Notes: a model not told the origin generated them from the sequence alone. A DNA stretch of 64,000 bases from Planctomycetes bacterium syqfu (GCA_020974905.1 CP087563.1:5022001-5086000); one strand, 5' to 3'; positions 7,334-16,240 are shown, counted from the first letter of the stretch. Numbers and translations: made by a program.

Positions 7334-8821
7334 ATGATTTTGTTGCGTAAAACAGGTCAATTTTTATTTATAGCGTTACTCACATGCCTGGTTGCCACGA
7401 CACAGGCCAATGTGCAGCACGAAGCCGCTGCGTTGATCCGAACCGCCAATCTCGGGGGCGCGGATGTCGGACTTTATGCTTTGGATCTGCAGACCGGCGA
7501 AGTCCTCGTCAAGCTCAATCCCAATGATCCGCTGATCCCGGCAAGTAACATGAAATTACTCACCTCGGCTTCGGCACTCAACGAGTTGGGACCCGAGTTC
7601 CTCTTTAAAACCAAGCTCAAACTCACGCCCCCCGACCCGGTTAATGGCAAGCCATCACTGATACTCCAGGGCGATGGCGATCCGTCACTGGGAGACCCCG
7701 TGCTGCTTGAAGCACATGGTCTGGATGTCGATCAACTCATCCAGCAATGGGTGGCTGTGGTCCAGAAAACCGGTATCACCGAGTTTGATCAGTTGATCAT
7801 TGATGACCGTATTTTTGATCGAAACTTTGTTCACCCGGCGTGGCCTGAAGACCAACTCAATCGCTGGTACTGTGCGCAGGTTGCCGGGATCAATTTTCAT
7901 GACAACTGTCTGGATGTTTACCCGCGTCCCACCCGTTCAGGATTGGCACCATTTCTGCGGATCAGTCCCGAATCACCGTTCTTGAGATTAAGCAATCGTG
8001 CCGTCTCAGGCTCGACCGATTCCTTCTGGATTTACCGTCGGATGGAGACCAACGAAATGACCTTCCGGGGTGTGGTCAAGTATCCGCGTTCGACTCCTGA
8101 AAATGTCACGCTGCATGATCCGCCCAATTACCTGGCGATGCTGCTGCAACATAATCTGGCGCAAGTCGGCATCAAGGTGAACCATCTCTATCGCCCGCCG
8201 ATGGATGAGATTCTGCCCCAGTCCCAGGAACTGCACATTGTTCAGACGACGATTGATGTGGTGCTTAACCGATGCAACAAGGACTCGCAGAATCTCTTTG
8301 CAGAAGCCTTGTTCAAGCGTGCCGGCCGTGAGATGACCGGTGTGCCTGGCAGTTGGGATACCGGTCGCGCTGCCATGCGTATCTTCCTGCGTTCACGACT
8401 GGGGTCGGCAGCAGCAAGCGTCGAAATCGATGACGGTAGTGGCATGAGCCGAAATAACAAAGTCAGCCCCAAGGCCATTGTCGATCTGCTGGTGAGTATG
8501 TACCGCGATCCCAGACTCGGTTCGACTTACCTGCGTTCGCTCTCCGTTGGTGGCAAGGATGGGTCTTTGCATAAACGCTTCAAGGATCTGAACGTCACCG
8601 TCCTGGGTAAAACCGGTTATATCCGTTCGGTGAGTACGCTCAGTGGCTTTGCCGTCCTGCCGCGCCCGGATCATCCCGAAGGTCCGCGTGTCTTTGCATT
8701 CTCGTTCATGTTCAACAATTTCAAAGCGCCCGTCTATGTCTACCAAGTCAAAGCGCTGCAGGACAAGCTTGTTGAACTGCTCGATAAAGAAGCCAGTTAC
8801 CTGGTGGAGTCTGGCAAGTAA
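7334..8821 (+). CDS. dacB: D-alanyl-D-alanine carboxypeptidase/endopeptidase, PBP4 family
   Basis: The 495-residue protein is a class C penicillin-binding protein. It has an N-terminal signal peptide (hydrophobic GQFLFIALLTCLVATTQA), the catalytic SxxK motif SNMK (S71, K74), an SxN motif in DSQNLFAEAL, and a KTG motif in LGKTGYIRSVSTLSG. A large insertion between SxxK and SxN is typical of PBP4. It should cut D-Ala-D-Ala termini and cross-links of peptidoglycan in the periplasm. I chose the ATG at 7334 because AGGAAG sits just upstream and the product then begins with a clean signal peptide. It is notable in a planctomycete, since the presence of peptidoglycan in this phylum was long disputed. 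Confidence 0.92.
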   Translation: MILLRKTGQFLFIALLTCLVATTQANVQHEAAALIRTANLGGADVGLYALDLQTGEVLVKLNPNDPLIPASNMKLLTSASALNELGPEFLFKTKLKLTPPDPVNGKPSLILQGDGDPSLGDPVLLEAHGLDVDQLIQQWVAVVQKTGITEFDQLIIDDRIFDRNFVHPAWPEDQLNRWYCAQVAGINFHDNCLDVYPRPTRSGLAPFLRISPESPFLRLSNRAVSGSTDSFWIYRRMETNEMTFRGVVKYPRSTPENVTLHDPPNYLAMLLQHNLAQVGIKVNHLYRPPMDEILPQSQELHIVQTTIDVVLNRCNKDSQNLFAEALFKRAGREMTGVPGSWDTGRAAMRIFLRSRLGSAAASVEIDDGSGMSRNNKVSPKAIVDLLVSMYRDPRLGSTYLRSLSVGGKDGSLHKRFKDLNVTVLGKTGYIRSVSTLSGFAVLPRPDHPEGPRVFAFSFMFNNFKAPVYVYQVKALQDKLVELLDKEASYLVESGK

Positions 8822-9040
8822 TCACCTTGGCATGTACATCACTATGCAAGCGGTCAGAAGAGTAAAGCGAATCTCACGGATATGTAATGGATGATGTGCG
8901 TCTTGAAATTACTTTTGAAACAACATCCAACACCGATGTGTCCATTCCCGCTGATGGCTGTATCGCATCCTGTAACAATTGGTTTGGGCGAGTTGCGTAA
9001 ACGGTATTGAATTACTGTTTGGGCGCGGTACTTTGAAGGG

Positions 9041-10564
9041 ATGAAAACCATTGTCCTGCTCTGCGATACACTCCGTCGGGATCACTGCACGCCCTACACC
9101 CATGGCAAACCCTTAAACCAATGCTGGGCGGACGGCGCGCCGGATTGGCCGGTGAATACACCCAATATGAAGCGACTTGCTGACCGTGGGACCACCTTCG
9201 ACAATGCGTGGTGTGGCTCAACGCCATGCATGCCCGCCCGTCGTGACATCTACACGGGTAAGTATGAATTTCTGCGTCGTGGTTGGGGACCACTCACCGA
9301 CGAAGAGCGCGATCTGCCGCGTATGGTCTCCGGTGCACCCAATGAGTCGATCACCAAAATGCTTGCTGAAGGACGCAGCATTTCACAGTTGATCACCGAC
9401 CATTTCCATCTCTGGGAACAAGGTGCAGGCAACTATCACATGGGCTACACCGGCCATGAATTTATACGTGGCATTGAGTCCGACGCCTACCGGACGGACT
9501 ATCTCGAAGCGGGAACGTTCGACTGTCCTGCGCCACAGTTGATGTCCAAAAACGAACGTCACTACCGCAACATGCATTTGCTGGGTCGCAGTGAACACAA
9601 AGACTGGACCGCTGCCAAGACACTTGAAGCTGCATCGACATGGCTTAAACGCAACCATCAATACGATGACTTTTACCTGCACATCGATTGCTTCCCACCG
9701 CATGAACCATTGGACCCGCCCGAGGACTTGCTCAAGGAGTTTTACCCCAAAGGCTATGATGTTCCCGATGAATGGCGGGCTGGTTGGGGCTATGCCACCA
9801 TTGAAGATTTGGGCTTTGAACCCCAGCGTGTGAAGTTCTGCCAGGCACTTTATGCTGCCAACGTGGTGCTGGTTGATCAGTGGATCGGCAAGTTCCTCGA
9901 CACCATGGACGAACTGAATCTCTGGGAAGATACATTGCTGATTTTCACCACGGATCATGGCACGTACAACGGCGATCACGGTCGATTGGGTAAACTCCAG
10001 ACGCATCAACATGACGCGGTGGGGCATATCCCCTTGATCATGTGTCACCCGACATTGGGCCATGGTCAACGCCGTGATCAACTGGTGCAGTTGGTGGACA
10101 TCTATCCGACGGTGCTCAGCGCGATGGGCAAGGATTTACCGGCGGATGTGAAACTTGATGGTGTGGATTTACTGCCGACGTTGGAAGATGACAAAGCACC
10201 GACACGCGAGTATCTACTTGCAGGGCAGTTCGGTAAGAGCATCACCATCACCGATGGCAAATGGATTCTGCATCAATCACCCAAGTCCGAAGAAAACCAA
10301 CCCCTTCATTGGTACGGCTATCACTTGAGTCGTTTTATGGGCGGTTATGAACTTGGTGAATATGATGGCACCTCACGCCCATGTCAGACGGACTCCTGGC
10401 CGACGCGGACGTGGTTGTCGGATAAGCAAACTGATATCAATGAACTCAAAAACGTGGCATCGGAAAATGTCGATGAACTCAAACGGATGCAGCAGGCGTT
10501 GCGTGAGAAGTTGATTGCCTGTGATGCACCAAGTGAACAACTTGAACGTTTGGGACTCAACTGA
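9041..10564 (+). CDS. Sulfatase (type I, formylglycine-dependent)
   Basis: The 507-residue protein has the sulfatase signature C-x-P-x-R as CMPAR, with C63 as the residue that the formylglycine-generating enzyme would oxidise. Metal ligands are visible at the N-terminus (LLCDTLRRDH) and in the late motif FTTDHGTYNGDHG. It hydrolyses sulfate esters, probably on a carbohydrate. No signal peptide is seen, so it may act in the cytoplasm, or its export may depend on a route I cannot see. The start is placed at MKTIVLLCDT because all sulfatases begin close to that strand, although the GAAGGG upstream touches the ATG and is too close to be an ideal ribosome site. Confidence 0.92.
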   Translation: MKTIVLLCDTLRRDHCTPYTHGKPLNQCWADGAPDWPVNTPNMKRLADRGTTFDNAWCGSTPCMPARRDIYTGKYEFLRRGWGPLTDEERDLPRMVSGAPNESITKMLAEGRSISQLITDHFHLWEQGAGNYHMGYTGHEFIRGIESDAYRTDYLEAGTFDCPAPQLMSKNERHYRNMHLLGRSEHKDWTAAKTLEAASTWLKRNHQYDDFYLHIDCFPPHEPLDPPEDLLKEFYPKGYDVPDEWRAGWGYATIEDLGFEPQRVKFCQALYAANVVLVDQWIGKFLDTMDELNLWEDTLLIFTTDHGTYNGDHGRLGKLQTHQHDAVGHIPLIMCHPTLGHGQRRDQLVQLVDIYPTVLSAMGKDLPADVKLDGVDLLPTLEDDKAPTREYLLAGQFGKSITITDGKWILHQSPKSEENQPLHWYGYHLSRFMGGYELGEYDGTSRPCQTDSWPTRTWLSDKQTDINELKNVASENVDELKRMQQALREKLIACDAPSEQLERLGLN

Positions 10565-10572
10565 CATTTAGC

Positions 10573-10590
10573 CGCATCACTTGTGATGCG
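10573..10590. terminator. Perfect short hairpin after the sulfatase gene
   Basis: CGCATCAC and GTGATGCG form an 8-bp stem around TT, starting nine bases after the sulfatase stop. There is no T-run after it, so it would be a factor-dependent terminator or a 3'-end stabiliser rather than a standard intrinsic terminator. Confidence 0.45.
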
Positions 10591-10637
10591 CGTCACAGAT
10601 ATGGCGATGAGTTTGGTTTAGCGATGTCGTTGGAAGT

Positions 10638-10683
10638 TCGCACTAAACCGCAAGCGGTTTATGATTCGGACGAAATCCGACAC
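10638..10683. repeat. Palindrome-plus-tail repeat, copy 1
   Basis: The block holds the palindrome TAAACCGCAAGCGGTTTA (10644-10661) followed by a tail resembling ATGATTCGGACGAAATCCGA. A very similar block, with the same palindrome core and tail and only a few changes, lies at 19578-19622. Both copies are intergenic. The tail words ATCCGAC also recur nearby at 10712 and in the second copy. Confidence 0.85.
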
Positions 10684-10722
10684 CGAAGGTACTGTGAGGC
10701 ACCATCTAAAATCCGACGCTCC

Positions 10723-10849
10723 TCCCGTTATCCCGGGCCTCCGACTTACCAGTGGTGTATGGAGTGCAGTGTGAAACTGGTATCGAATCTACGTCTCGGT
10801 ATGGATTGACCGTGACTGATAAGCCGGCAGGCCTCCGACAATAACGGGA
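10723..10849. repeat. Possible small element with 9-bp terminal inverted repeats
   Basis: TCCCGTTAT at 10723-10731 is the exact reverse complement of ATAACGGGA at 10841-10849. Inside are a second pair, TACCAGT (10747-10753) and ACTGGTA (10776-10782), and two direct copies of GGCCTCCGAC. No gene is encoded. It could be a miniature mobile element or a structured RNA. No target duplication is obvious. With the hairpin and the palindrome repeat it fills the 302-base space between the sulfatase and the convergent gene. Confidence 0.5.
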
Positions 10850-10866
10850 TGGATGAGTTATTCAAA

Positions 10867-11937
10867 TCAATTGTATTTCTCGCTGAGTTTCTGCATGCCT
10901 TCCTGATCGATGGGCATCTGGAAGAACGGGTTGGTTGCCAGCAGGAAGCGTTCATCACGATCCTGACGGGATACGAGGATTAACTTCTGATGCACGACGC
11001 CACATTCGGGGCATGCTGGATAATCAGGCTGATTCTTGTGGTACTGAAGCTTGAAGTCCTTGGGGTGTACGTCATAGAACGAGTACTCTTCAAAGAGGGA
11101 TCGCTTCAGAGAATACTTGTGATCACAGTTGGTGCAGTAGGCGGTATAGCTGTTGGGAGCAGATTGGATTTCACCGCCGTTACCCATGACGGTGAGATTC
11201 GTTGCCAGCATCATGAACATCAATGTTGCCAGTGTTGCCGCCTGCCAACGCTGCATGAGCAGGCCGTGCTGTTCGAGTTTCTTGCAGATTTTCTTGAAGT
11301 TGATGGCATGGATTGCATCACGTAGACGCTGGATCGGGGTGCGGTCATCGCGATACAGTTCATTGCGGACATTATGTCGCTTGGCCATGCGTGCTTCACG
11401 TGCCTTGCGCTGCTGGCGTTGGAGCGGTGTTTCTTTCCGCTTGAGTTCTTCAAGGTATTCCTGTCGTCTGCGTTCCTCTTCATCACGTTGGAGAAGAAAC
11501 TGCGCATACTCCGAGTCATAACCCATCAGGTCATCGACTGCATCCTTGATATCACCGACGATGCGTTCGCCGGTACAGATGACTTCATCCACCAGGGAGT
11601 CGATATCAGCTTGTGTGCGTTCGACCTGTTGGAGAAGCTTACGTTCGAGGGACTTGGGATCGCGTGATTTGCGGCGTTTACGCTTTGTTGATGATTCGGA
11701 TTCTTGACTGCTGCGTGATGAGTGTTTCGCTTTGTCATCGGACTTGCTGCTTGAACGCTTGTCACGGGATGATGTTTTGCTCATGCTGCTGTCTTTGACC
11801 GACGCATCGGTTTTATCACGCGTTGTTGATTGGGAACGGCTGCTTGATTGCTTGACACTGCTTGATGCCTTGACGCGTTTTTTCGTCGGGGCACTGCTGT
11901 GTGTGATCGCGACATGAGGTGTTGCCGTCTGTGTCAT
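10867..11937 (-). CDS. Single-pass membrane protein with a long Ser/Arg/Lys-rich N-terminal tail
   Basis: This 356-residue protein has four visible parts. Residues 20-92 are low-complexity and rich in S, R, K and D (for example SSSKSDDKAKHSSRSSQES). A charged, probably coiled-coil region lies near 145-190 (EEERRRQEYLEELKRK). One membrane segment lies at 231-251. A C-terminal domain has two CxxC pairs (C268/C271 and C309/C312) that probably bind zinc. I do not recognise a family. The basic tail before a single membrane span suggests a cytoplasmic N-terminus able to bind nucleic acid or acidic partners and an exported C-terminal domain. It starts 13 bases after the prepilin-like gene, behind a GAGG ribosome site, so the two are probably co-transcribed. 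Confidence 0.85.
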   Translation of the reverse strand: MTQTATPHVAITHSSAPTKKRVKASSSVKQSSSRSQSTTRDKTDASVKDSSMSKTSSRDKRSSSKSDDKAKHSSRSSQESESSTKRKRRKSRDPKSLERKLLQQVERTQADIDSLVDEVICTGERIVGDIKDAVDDLMGYDSEYAQFLLQRDEEERRRQEYLEELKRKETPLQRQQRKAREARMAKRHNVRNELYRDDRTPIQRLRDAIHAINFKKICKKLEQHGLLMQRWQAATLATLMFMMLATNLTVMGNGGEIQSAPNSYTAYCTNCDHKYSLKRSLFEEYSFYDVHPKDFKLQYHKNQPDYPACPECGVVHQKLILVSRQDRDERFLLATNPFFQMPIDQEGMQKLSEKYN

Positions 11938-11950
11938 GGTGGTGCCTCGC

Positions 11951-12730
11951 TTAGGGGTTCATCAGTTCGGGGACATCGTTTTCACTACGAAGGCTGCGAT
12001 AGACATTTCGCAGTCTCAACCAGTCCTCATTGCCCTGATCGTTGAGGTAAAACTGGTCGTTGTATGAAGCGTAAAGGGTGTCCTTATCCTGCCAGTACCA
12101 GTATTCCATGTGACCGTCAGCAAACCCCATGACGGTGCCATCACCGTGGAAGGTTGCCACGTAGTCGATCCACTGGTACTTGCGACTTGCCCGTGCGTAC
12201 ATGATCCAGGAGCCCACATTCCAGCCGCGCATGTCCAGTTCTTCGAGCATGACCAGCTGTTTGGAGGGCGTGATGATTTCTGCAAAGTCGTCGGTCCCAT
12301 ATTGGGCCCACGAGTCATTGGGATTGGTCAGATGGGCATCCCATTTTTCACCGCGCATCGGTGCGGTGATGGAATAGCTGCGGGTGTTGCCAGCCTTGTC
12401 TTCTTCACAGTGAAAGACATCGGTGGTTTTGAGATAGTTAAAGAGTTTGCCGTTTTCGATTGGTGCCACGCCATCCCCGCGTTTGACCCACCCGATGTCG
12501 TCATCGGGCATGCCGTAGACGATCTTGTTGTTATTGTCTGCCGGGAAGGCGCTCCAGGCGACAGCCAATTGGCGGACATTGGACATGCATCGGGTTTTCA
12601 TGGCACTGCGACGAGCGCCATGCAATGCCGGTGAGAGCAGGCTGATGAGCAGGCCGATGATCCCGATGACCACCAGCAGTTCAATCAATGAGAATCCGTT
12701 GGCCTTGAGTTGTTTGAGTTCGTGTTTCAC
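11951..12730 (-). CDS. Prepilin-type protein with H-X9-DG C-terminal motif
   Basis: The product carries a type IV pilin-like N-terminus: a short basic leader ending KANG, cleavage before F, then FSLIELLVVIGIIGLLISLL, processed and methylated by a prepilin peptidase. Near the C-terminus FHGDGTVMGFADGHMEYW fits the H-X9-DG motif exactly; that motif is a hallmark of large pseudopilin families in planctomycetes. I prefer the GTG at 12730, which gives an 11-residue leader and has CGGAG just upstream. An ATG at 12781 would give a longer leader. It probably forms or modifies an envelope-associated fibre or secretion pseudopilus. Confidence 0.88.
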   Translation of the reverse strand: MKHELKQLKANGFSLIELLVVIGIIGLLISLLSPALHGARRSAMKTRCMSNVRQLAVAWSAFPADNNNKIVYGMPDDDIGWVKRGDGVAPIENGKLFNYLKTTDVFHCEEDKAGNTRSYSITAPMRGEKWDAHLTNPNDSWAQYGTDDFAEIITPSKQLVMLEELDMRGWNVGSWIMYARASRKYQWIDYVATFHGDGTVMGFADGHMEYWYWQDKDTLYASYNDQFYLNDQGNEDWLRLRNVYRSLRSENDVPELMNP

Positions 12731-12956
12731 GGTTGCTCCGGAAAGCAGGTTCAGTTGATCTGCGTGAAAATTACGATTCAATTCTCTCCATTGCCACTAT
12801 TTTGCCTGTTTTATCACTTTGGTAACTGATTTTTCGGCTATCGGACGTTCAGGGGCTTGCCTAACCGTTACAGTCGTTGACACCGGTCGCAGAAAGTCCG
12901 ACGATAAGCGGCATCAGTTCAATATTCTTTTTCATCCAACTGGGTTGATACGCATC

Positions 12957-15149
12957 ATGCACATCGAAAAACAGGTTCACTTTGAGCGGATCGGTCGCGT
13001 CGAACACCTGCAGATCACCGACTGCAAAGGCCTTGCTGGTGTTCTTGAAATTGACAAGGCACACTGGATAGCCACCAGCGCCCCGCTCAGTGGCCTTCGC
13101 ACGGACCCCGTGTTCCTGAGCCTGGTGGATACCGATCACAATGACCGCATCCGGGCGGACGAAATCACCCAGGCTGTCAAGTGGGTGCTCGATCATCTCA
13201 AAGACCCCAAGGGCATTGATGAACAGACGTGCACGCTCAGACTTGATGCCATCGACACCACCACCGACGATGGCGAAAAGATACTCACGCAAAGTCAGAC
13301 CATCCTCGCCCAACTGGGTAAGGAAGACCAACTGACCATCAGCCTTGAGGACATCCGCCAGCTCAAAACCAAGATCGAACAATCCAAGGTCTCCGAAGCG
13401 GGGATCGTGCTTCCCGATGCCACCACTGATGAAACTGTCGTCAAGCTCTTGACCACCATTATCCTCGTCACCGGTGGGGCGGATCATCCCAGTGGCCAGA
13501 AAGGTGTCGGCTCAGCACAGCTATCCATGTTCCTTGCTGAAGTCCAAAAATACGAAGCATGGCTTAACCGCGAGGCATCCGCCCGGGAATCACTTGCCTG
13601 TTTCGGTGATCAACTTCCTCAAGCCTATGAACTCTACCGAACCCTTGCGCCCAAGTTTGACAGCTACTTTGCCCAGTGTCTTGCCCTGACGCAGGACCCG
13701 AACTTGGCTTCGCGTTTTGCACTACCGGCTGAGCGTGTGCAGGGAACAAACTTCGAGGATTTAAACTCCGTGCGGTCATTGCTCCGTGATGCGCCCATCG
13801 CCAAGGCAACGCCTGATCAGGTGTACCGTTTTGATCAACCGACCAACACCGTCTACATCAAGCAACTCAAGCGTTTTGCCGATGAGATTCTCGCGCCGAT
13901 GCAGATGGATGTCGAGGATGTTACTGCCAAGGAATGGCAACAGATTCACGAAGCCTTCAAAGACTATGACCAATGGGTCACCGACAAGCCTGCCAGCGCC
14001 GTGGTCACCTTCAGCATCGATGAGCTTCTTCAACTCAGCCAGGACCATCATGTCCAATCCATCCGTGAATTAATCGACACCAGCCTTGGTACTGCCATTG
14101 AACTCAACGAAATTCGCATGGTCGAAAAGTTGTCTCTTTATCAGGGAAAAATCATCGAGCTGGTCAACAACTTCGTGAGTTTTCCCTATCTCTACGATGG
14201 CGACAAACGTGCCATCTTCGAGCACGGCTCATTGGTCATGGACGGTCGCTGGTTCAACATGGCCATTCAAACCGAAGACCGTAAGGAACACATCAAAGCC
14301 ACCGAGCAAAGTGATATCTTCGTCATCTATGTCAAAGTCACCGGCATTAACGGTGAGCCGGATATGGAACTGGCTTTCCCCGTCACCTCGGGGGGGAAAG
14401 GTAATCTCTGCATTGGTAAACGCGGTATCTTCCATAATCTCAAGGGTGAGATGCGCGATGCACAGATCGTTCACATCGTCGAGAATCCCATCAGTCTCAC
14501 CGAAGCGTTGCTTTCGCCCTTCAAACGCATCGCATCGTTAATCTCCGGCAAGATTGAAAAACTCACACAGTCCGCTGAAAAGAATCTGGATAAAGCCACC
14601 GACGATGCTTTCAAACAAGTCCAAACCGCAGGTGATACACCAGCCAAGGATGCCAAAGCACCAGCCGCAACCAACCCCAGCCTGGTCTCCGGCGGTGTCT
14701 TTGCTGCAGGTTCCGTTGCTGTTGCGGCATTGGGTTCGGCGACGGCTTACATCGCTCAAATCTTCGCCAAGAACGGCACGTTGAAAATGCTCGGCGGACT
14801 GCTTGCAGCAGTCGTTGCAGTGATGATCCCCGTTGCTATCGTCGCGTTACTTAAACTCATGCGCCGTGACTTAAGCAGCATGCTCGAGGGGTCCGGTTGG
14901 GCGATTAACGCACGCATGCGATTGACGCGACAACAGGCGGATCAGTTCACGCATCGCCCATTGGTGCCCGGCGTGATCCATCGCTGGTTCATGTCGCCGG
15001 TTTTTCTGGGGACGATGTTGGTGCTGGTGGTGATCTGGTTATTGATCTTTTTTGAAGTCATGCCAACGAAACGAACACCGACATTAGACCCCTCTCAGAT
15101 TCAGCCTAAAATTCTCATTGAGAAACCTGCTGATGCCAAAGCGAAATAA
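12957..15149 (+). CDS. Large membrane protein with an EF-hand, function unknown
   Basis: The 730-residue protein starts at the ATG at 12957 (MHIEKQVHFERIG); an upstream in-frame ATG at 12819 would only add an unlikely leader. A canonical EF-hand calcium loop, DTDHNDRIRADE, lies at residues 58-69. The long middle part is mostly helical and charged and has no recognised motif. Near the C-terminus there are three hydrophobic segments, two close together (after GGVFAAGSVAVAALGSATAY and in LGGLLAAVVAVMIPVAIVAL) and one near 683-702, then a short hydrophilic end. The bulk is probably cytoplasmic or periplasmic with a C-terminal membrane anchor. I cannot name a family; a calcium-responsive envelope protein is a possibility only. 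Confidence 0.85.
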   Translation: MHIEKQVHFERIGRVEHLQITDCKGLAGVLEIDKAHWIATSAPLSGLRTDPVFLSLVDTDHNDRIRADEITQAVKWVLDHLKDPKGIDEQTCTLRLDAIDTTTDDGEKILTQSQTILAQLGKEDQLTISLEDIRQLKTKIEQSKVSEAGIVLPDATTDETVVKLLTTIILVTGGADHPSGQKGVGSAQLSMFLAEVQKYEAWLNREASARESLACFGDQLPQAYELYRTLAPKFDSYFAQCLALTQDPNLASRFALPAERVQGTNFEDLNSVRSLLRDAPIAKATPDQVYRFDQPTNTVYIKQLKRFADEILAPMQMDVEDVTAKEWQQIHEAFKDYDQWVTDKPASAVVTFSIDELLQLSQDHHVQSIRELIDTSLGTAIELNEIRMVEKLSLYQGKIIELVNNFVSFPYLYDGDKRAIFEHGSLVMDGRWFNMAIQTEDRKEHIKATEQSDIFVIYVKVTGINGEPDMELAFPVTSGGKGNLCIGKRGIFHNLKGEMRDAQIVHIVENPISLTEALLSPFKRIASLISGKIEKLTQSAEKNLDKATDDAFKQVQTAGDTPAKDAKAPAATNPSLVSGGVFAAGSVAVAALGSATAYIAQIFAKNGTLKMLGGLLAAVVAVMIPVAIVALLKLMRRDLSSMLEGSGWAINARMRLTRQQADQFTHRPLVPGVIHRWFMSPVFLGTMLVLVVIWLLIFFEVMPTKRTPTLDPSQIQPKILIEKPADAKAK

Positions 15150-15330
15150 ATTTTCATTGACACCAGATATGTGTGTCGATATTCTCTGACCCTCGTGAAT
15201 ATAAAAGTCACGATCAAAACCAACATAGGTTCGTTTAATATGAAGTCGATGATGTTCCAATTCAATACCAATGCCCAAGCCTGCTCCGCCGAGCCGGTTC
15301 ATGGTCTTGGTATGCGTATTGGTCGCTATC
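15150..15330 (-). pseudogene. Possible gene fragment (about 55 codons)
   Basis: On the minus strand an open frame from about 15330 reads through an ATG at 15302 (MNRLGGAGLGIGIELEHHR) and a protein-like stretch IKRTYVGFDRDFYIHEGQ before running into the 3' end of the gene on the other strand. The residue composition looks like real protein rather than random antisense. It has no visible ribosome site and is short. It may be the remnant of a larger gene. Low confidence. Confidence 0.25.
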
Positions 15331-15374
15331 CCGGAGCATCATCGTAGGTTTTGATTGAGTCTATCAACTATCTC

Positions 15375-15412
15375 AAGCCCTGCGGTGAATGCATCATCGC
15401 AGGGCTTTTTTT
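15375..15412 (+). terminator. Intrinsic terminator
   Basis: AAGCCCTGCG and CGCAGGGCTT form a perfect 10-bp stem around a 13-base loop, followed by a run of T. It lies 225 bases beyond the stop of the EF-hand protein gene and about 70 bases before the next gene, so it can isolate the two. Confidence 0.85.
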
Positions 15413-15483
15413 GTTTTTGGAGTTACCGCCAAGAGTCCAATTTTCACCATACACAGACAGTTCATACATAAGGAGAATCAATC

Positions 15484-16062
15484 ATGTCTGTGATTTACTA
15501 CGACGGGGATCGGTTGGCATTAAGTACCATCGAACCACAGGACGAACCGAAGCTGCGCACTTGGATCAATGACCCGGAGATTTGGTCCACGCTGGGCATG
15601 CGCCGACCGATTAATGCGCCACAGGAAACTCAACGCATCGAGCAATTCAATACCAGCAGTGAAGATTTGATCTTTGGTGTTTATCTCAAAGCCGAAGAAA
15701 AACTCATTGGTACCGTGGGGATGCATCGCATTGATGCTGTGAGTCGCCGTGGTGTGATTGGTATTCTTATTGGCGAAAAAGACTATCAAAATACGGGTTA
15801 TGGCACAGAAGCGATGCAGTTAATTTTGCGCTACGGATTTCGTGAAATGAACCTGCATCGTATTCTGCTACACGTATTTGGTGGCAATGATCGGGCGATT
15901 CATGTCTATGAAAAAGTCGGTTTTGTCCGCGAAGGGACATTGCGCGATCATCTCTGGCGTCATGGTCGTTGGAACGATGTGTATATCTATGGCATGCTCG
16001 AATCCGAATGGTCAATGATGCAGCACCAGGAAAAGTGCAGTGAGGCGACTGCCTTGGTGTGA
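15484..16062 (+). CDS. GNAT N-acetyltransferase, RimJ/RimL-like
   Basis: The 192-residue protein has the extended GNAT layout of RimJ/RimL and of antibiotic or spermidine acetyltransferases. It starts with LALSTIEPQDEPKLRTWIND and has motif A as IGEKDYQNTGYGTEAMQLIL (acetyl-CoA pyrophosphate loop Q-N-T-G-Y-G). It ends with the typical motif B stretch NDRAIHVYEKVGFVREGTLR. It probably acetylates a protein N-terminus or a small amine. AAGGAG sits eight bases before the ATG. The preceding terminator and the following bidirectional terminator make it a single-gene unit. Confidence 0.9.
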   Translation: MSVIYYDGDRLALSTIEPQDEPKLRTWINDPEIWSTLGMRRPINAPQETQRIEQFNTSSEDLIFGVYLKAEEKLIGTVGMHRIDAVSRRGVIGILIGEKDYQNTGYGTEAMQLILRYGFREMNLHRILLHVFGGNDRAIHVYEKVGFVREGTLRDHLWRHGRWNDVYIYGMLESEWSMMQHQEKCSEATALV

Positions 16063-16176
16063 ATGTCCAACTCCTGTTCCTCCCGGGACACGGGAGTTTG
16101 TGTTTGAGATATCGTGAGACAACCCGTGCCGCAGGAGCGATACGGCTTTGTGATTCGTATTGCGTCTATGTCAAAA

Positions 16177-16225
16177 AATCAACCTCACCGTGATTTAATC
16201 ATCGCGGTGAGGTTGATTACTTTTT
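16177..16225. terminator. Bidirectional terminator between convergent genes
   Basis: AATCAACCTCACCG (16177-16190) and CGGTGAGGTTGATT (16205-16218) form a perfect 14-bp stem. An A-run precedes it and a T-run follows, so it can work in both directions between the acetyltransferase and the sulfotransferase genes. Confidence 0.9.
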
Positions 16226-16240
16226 CAGAAGTCGGTTTGA

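Noticed and set aside
7946-7962. TGGCACCATTTCTGC, spaced like a sigma-54 promoter
   Set aside because: It lies inside the PBP4 coding sequence, pointing into the gene itself, and the match outside the GG/GC pair is weak.
9383-10081. 232-codon minus-strand open frame opposite the first sulfatase
   Set aside because: Shadow of the sulfatase gene, with no supporting start signal.
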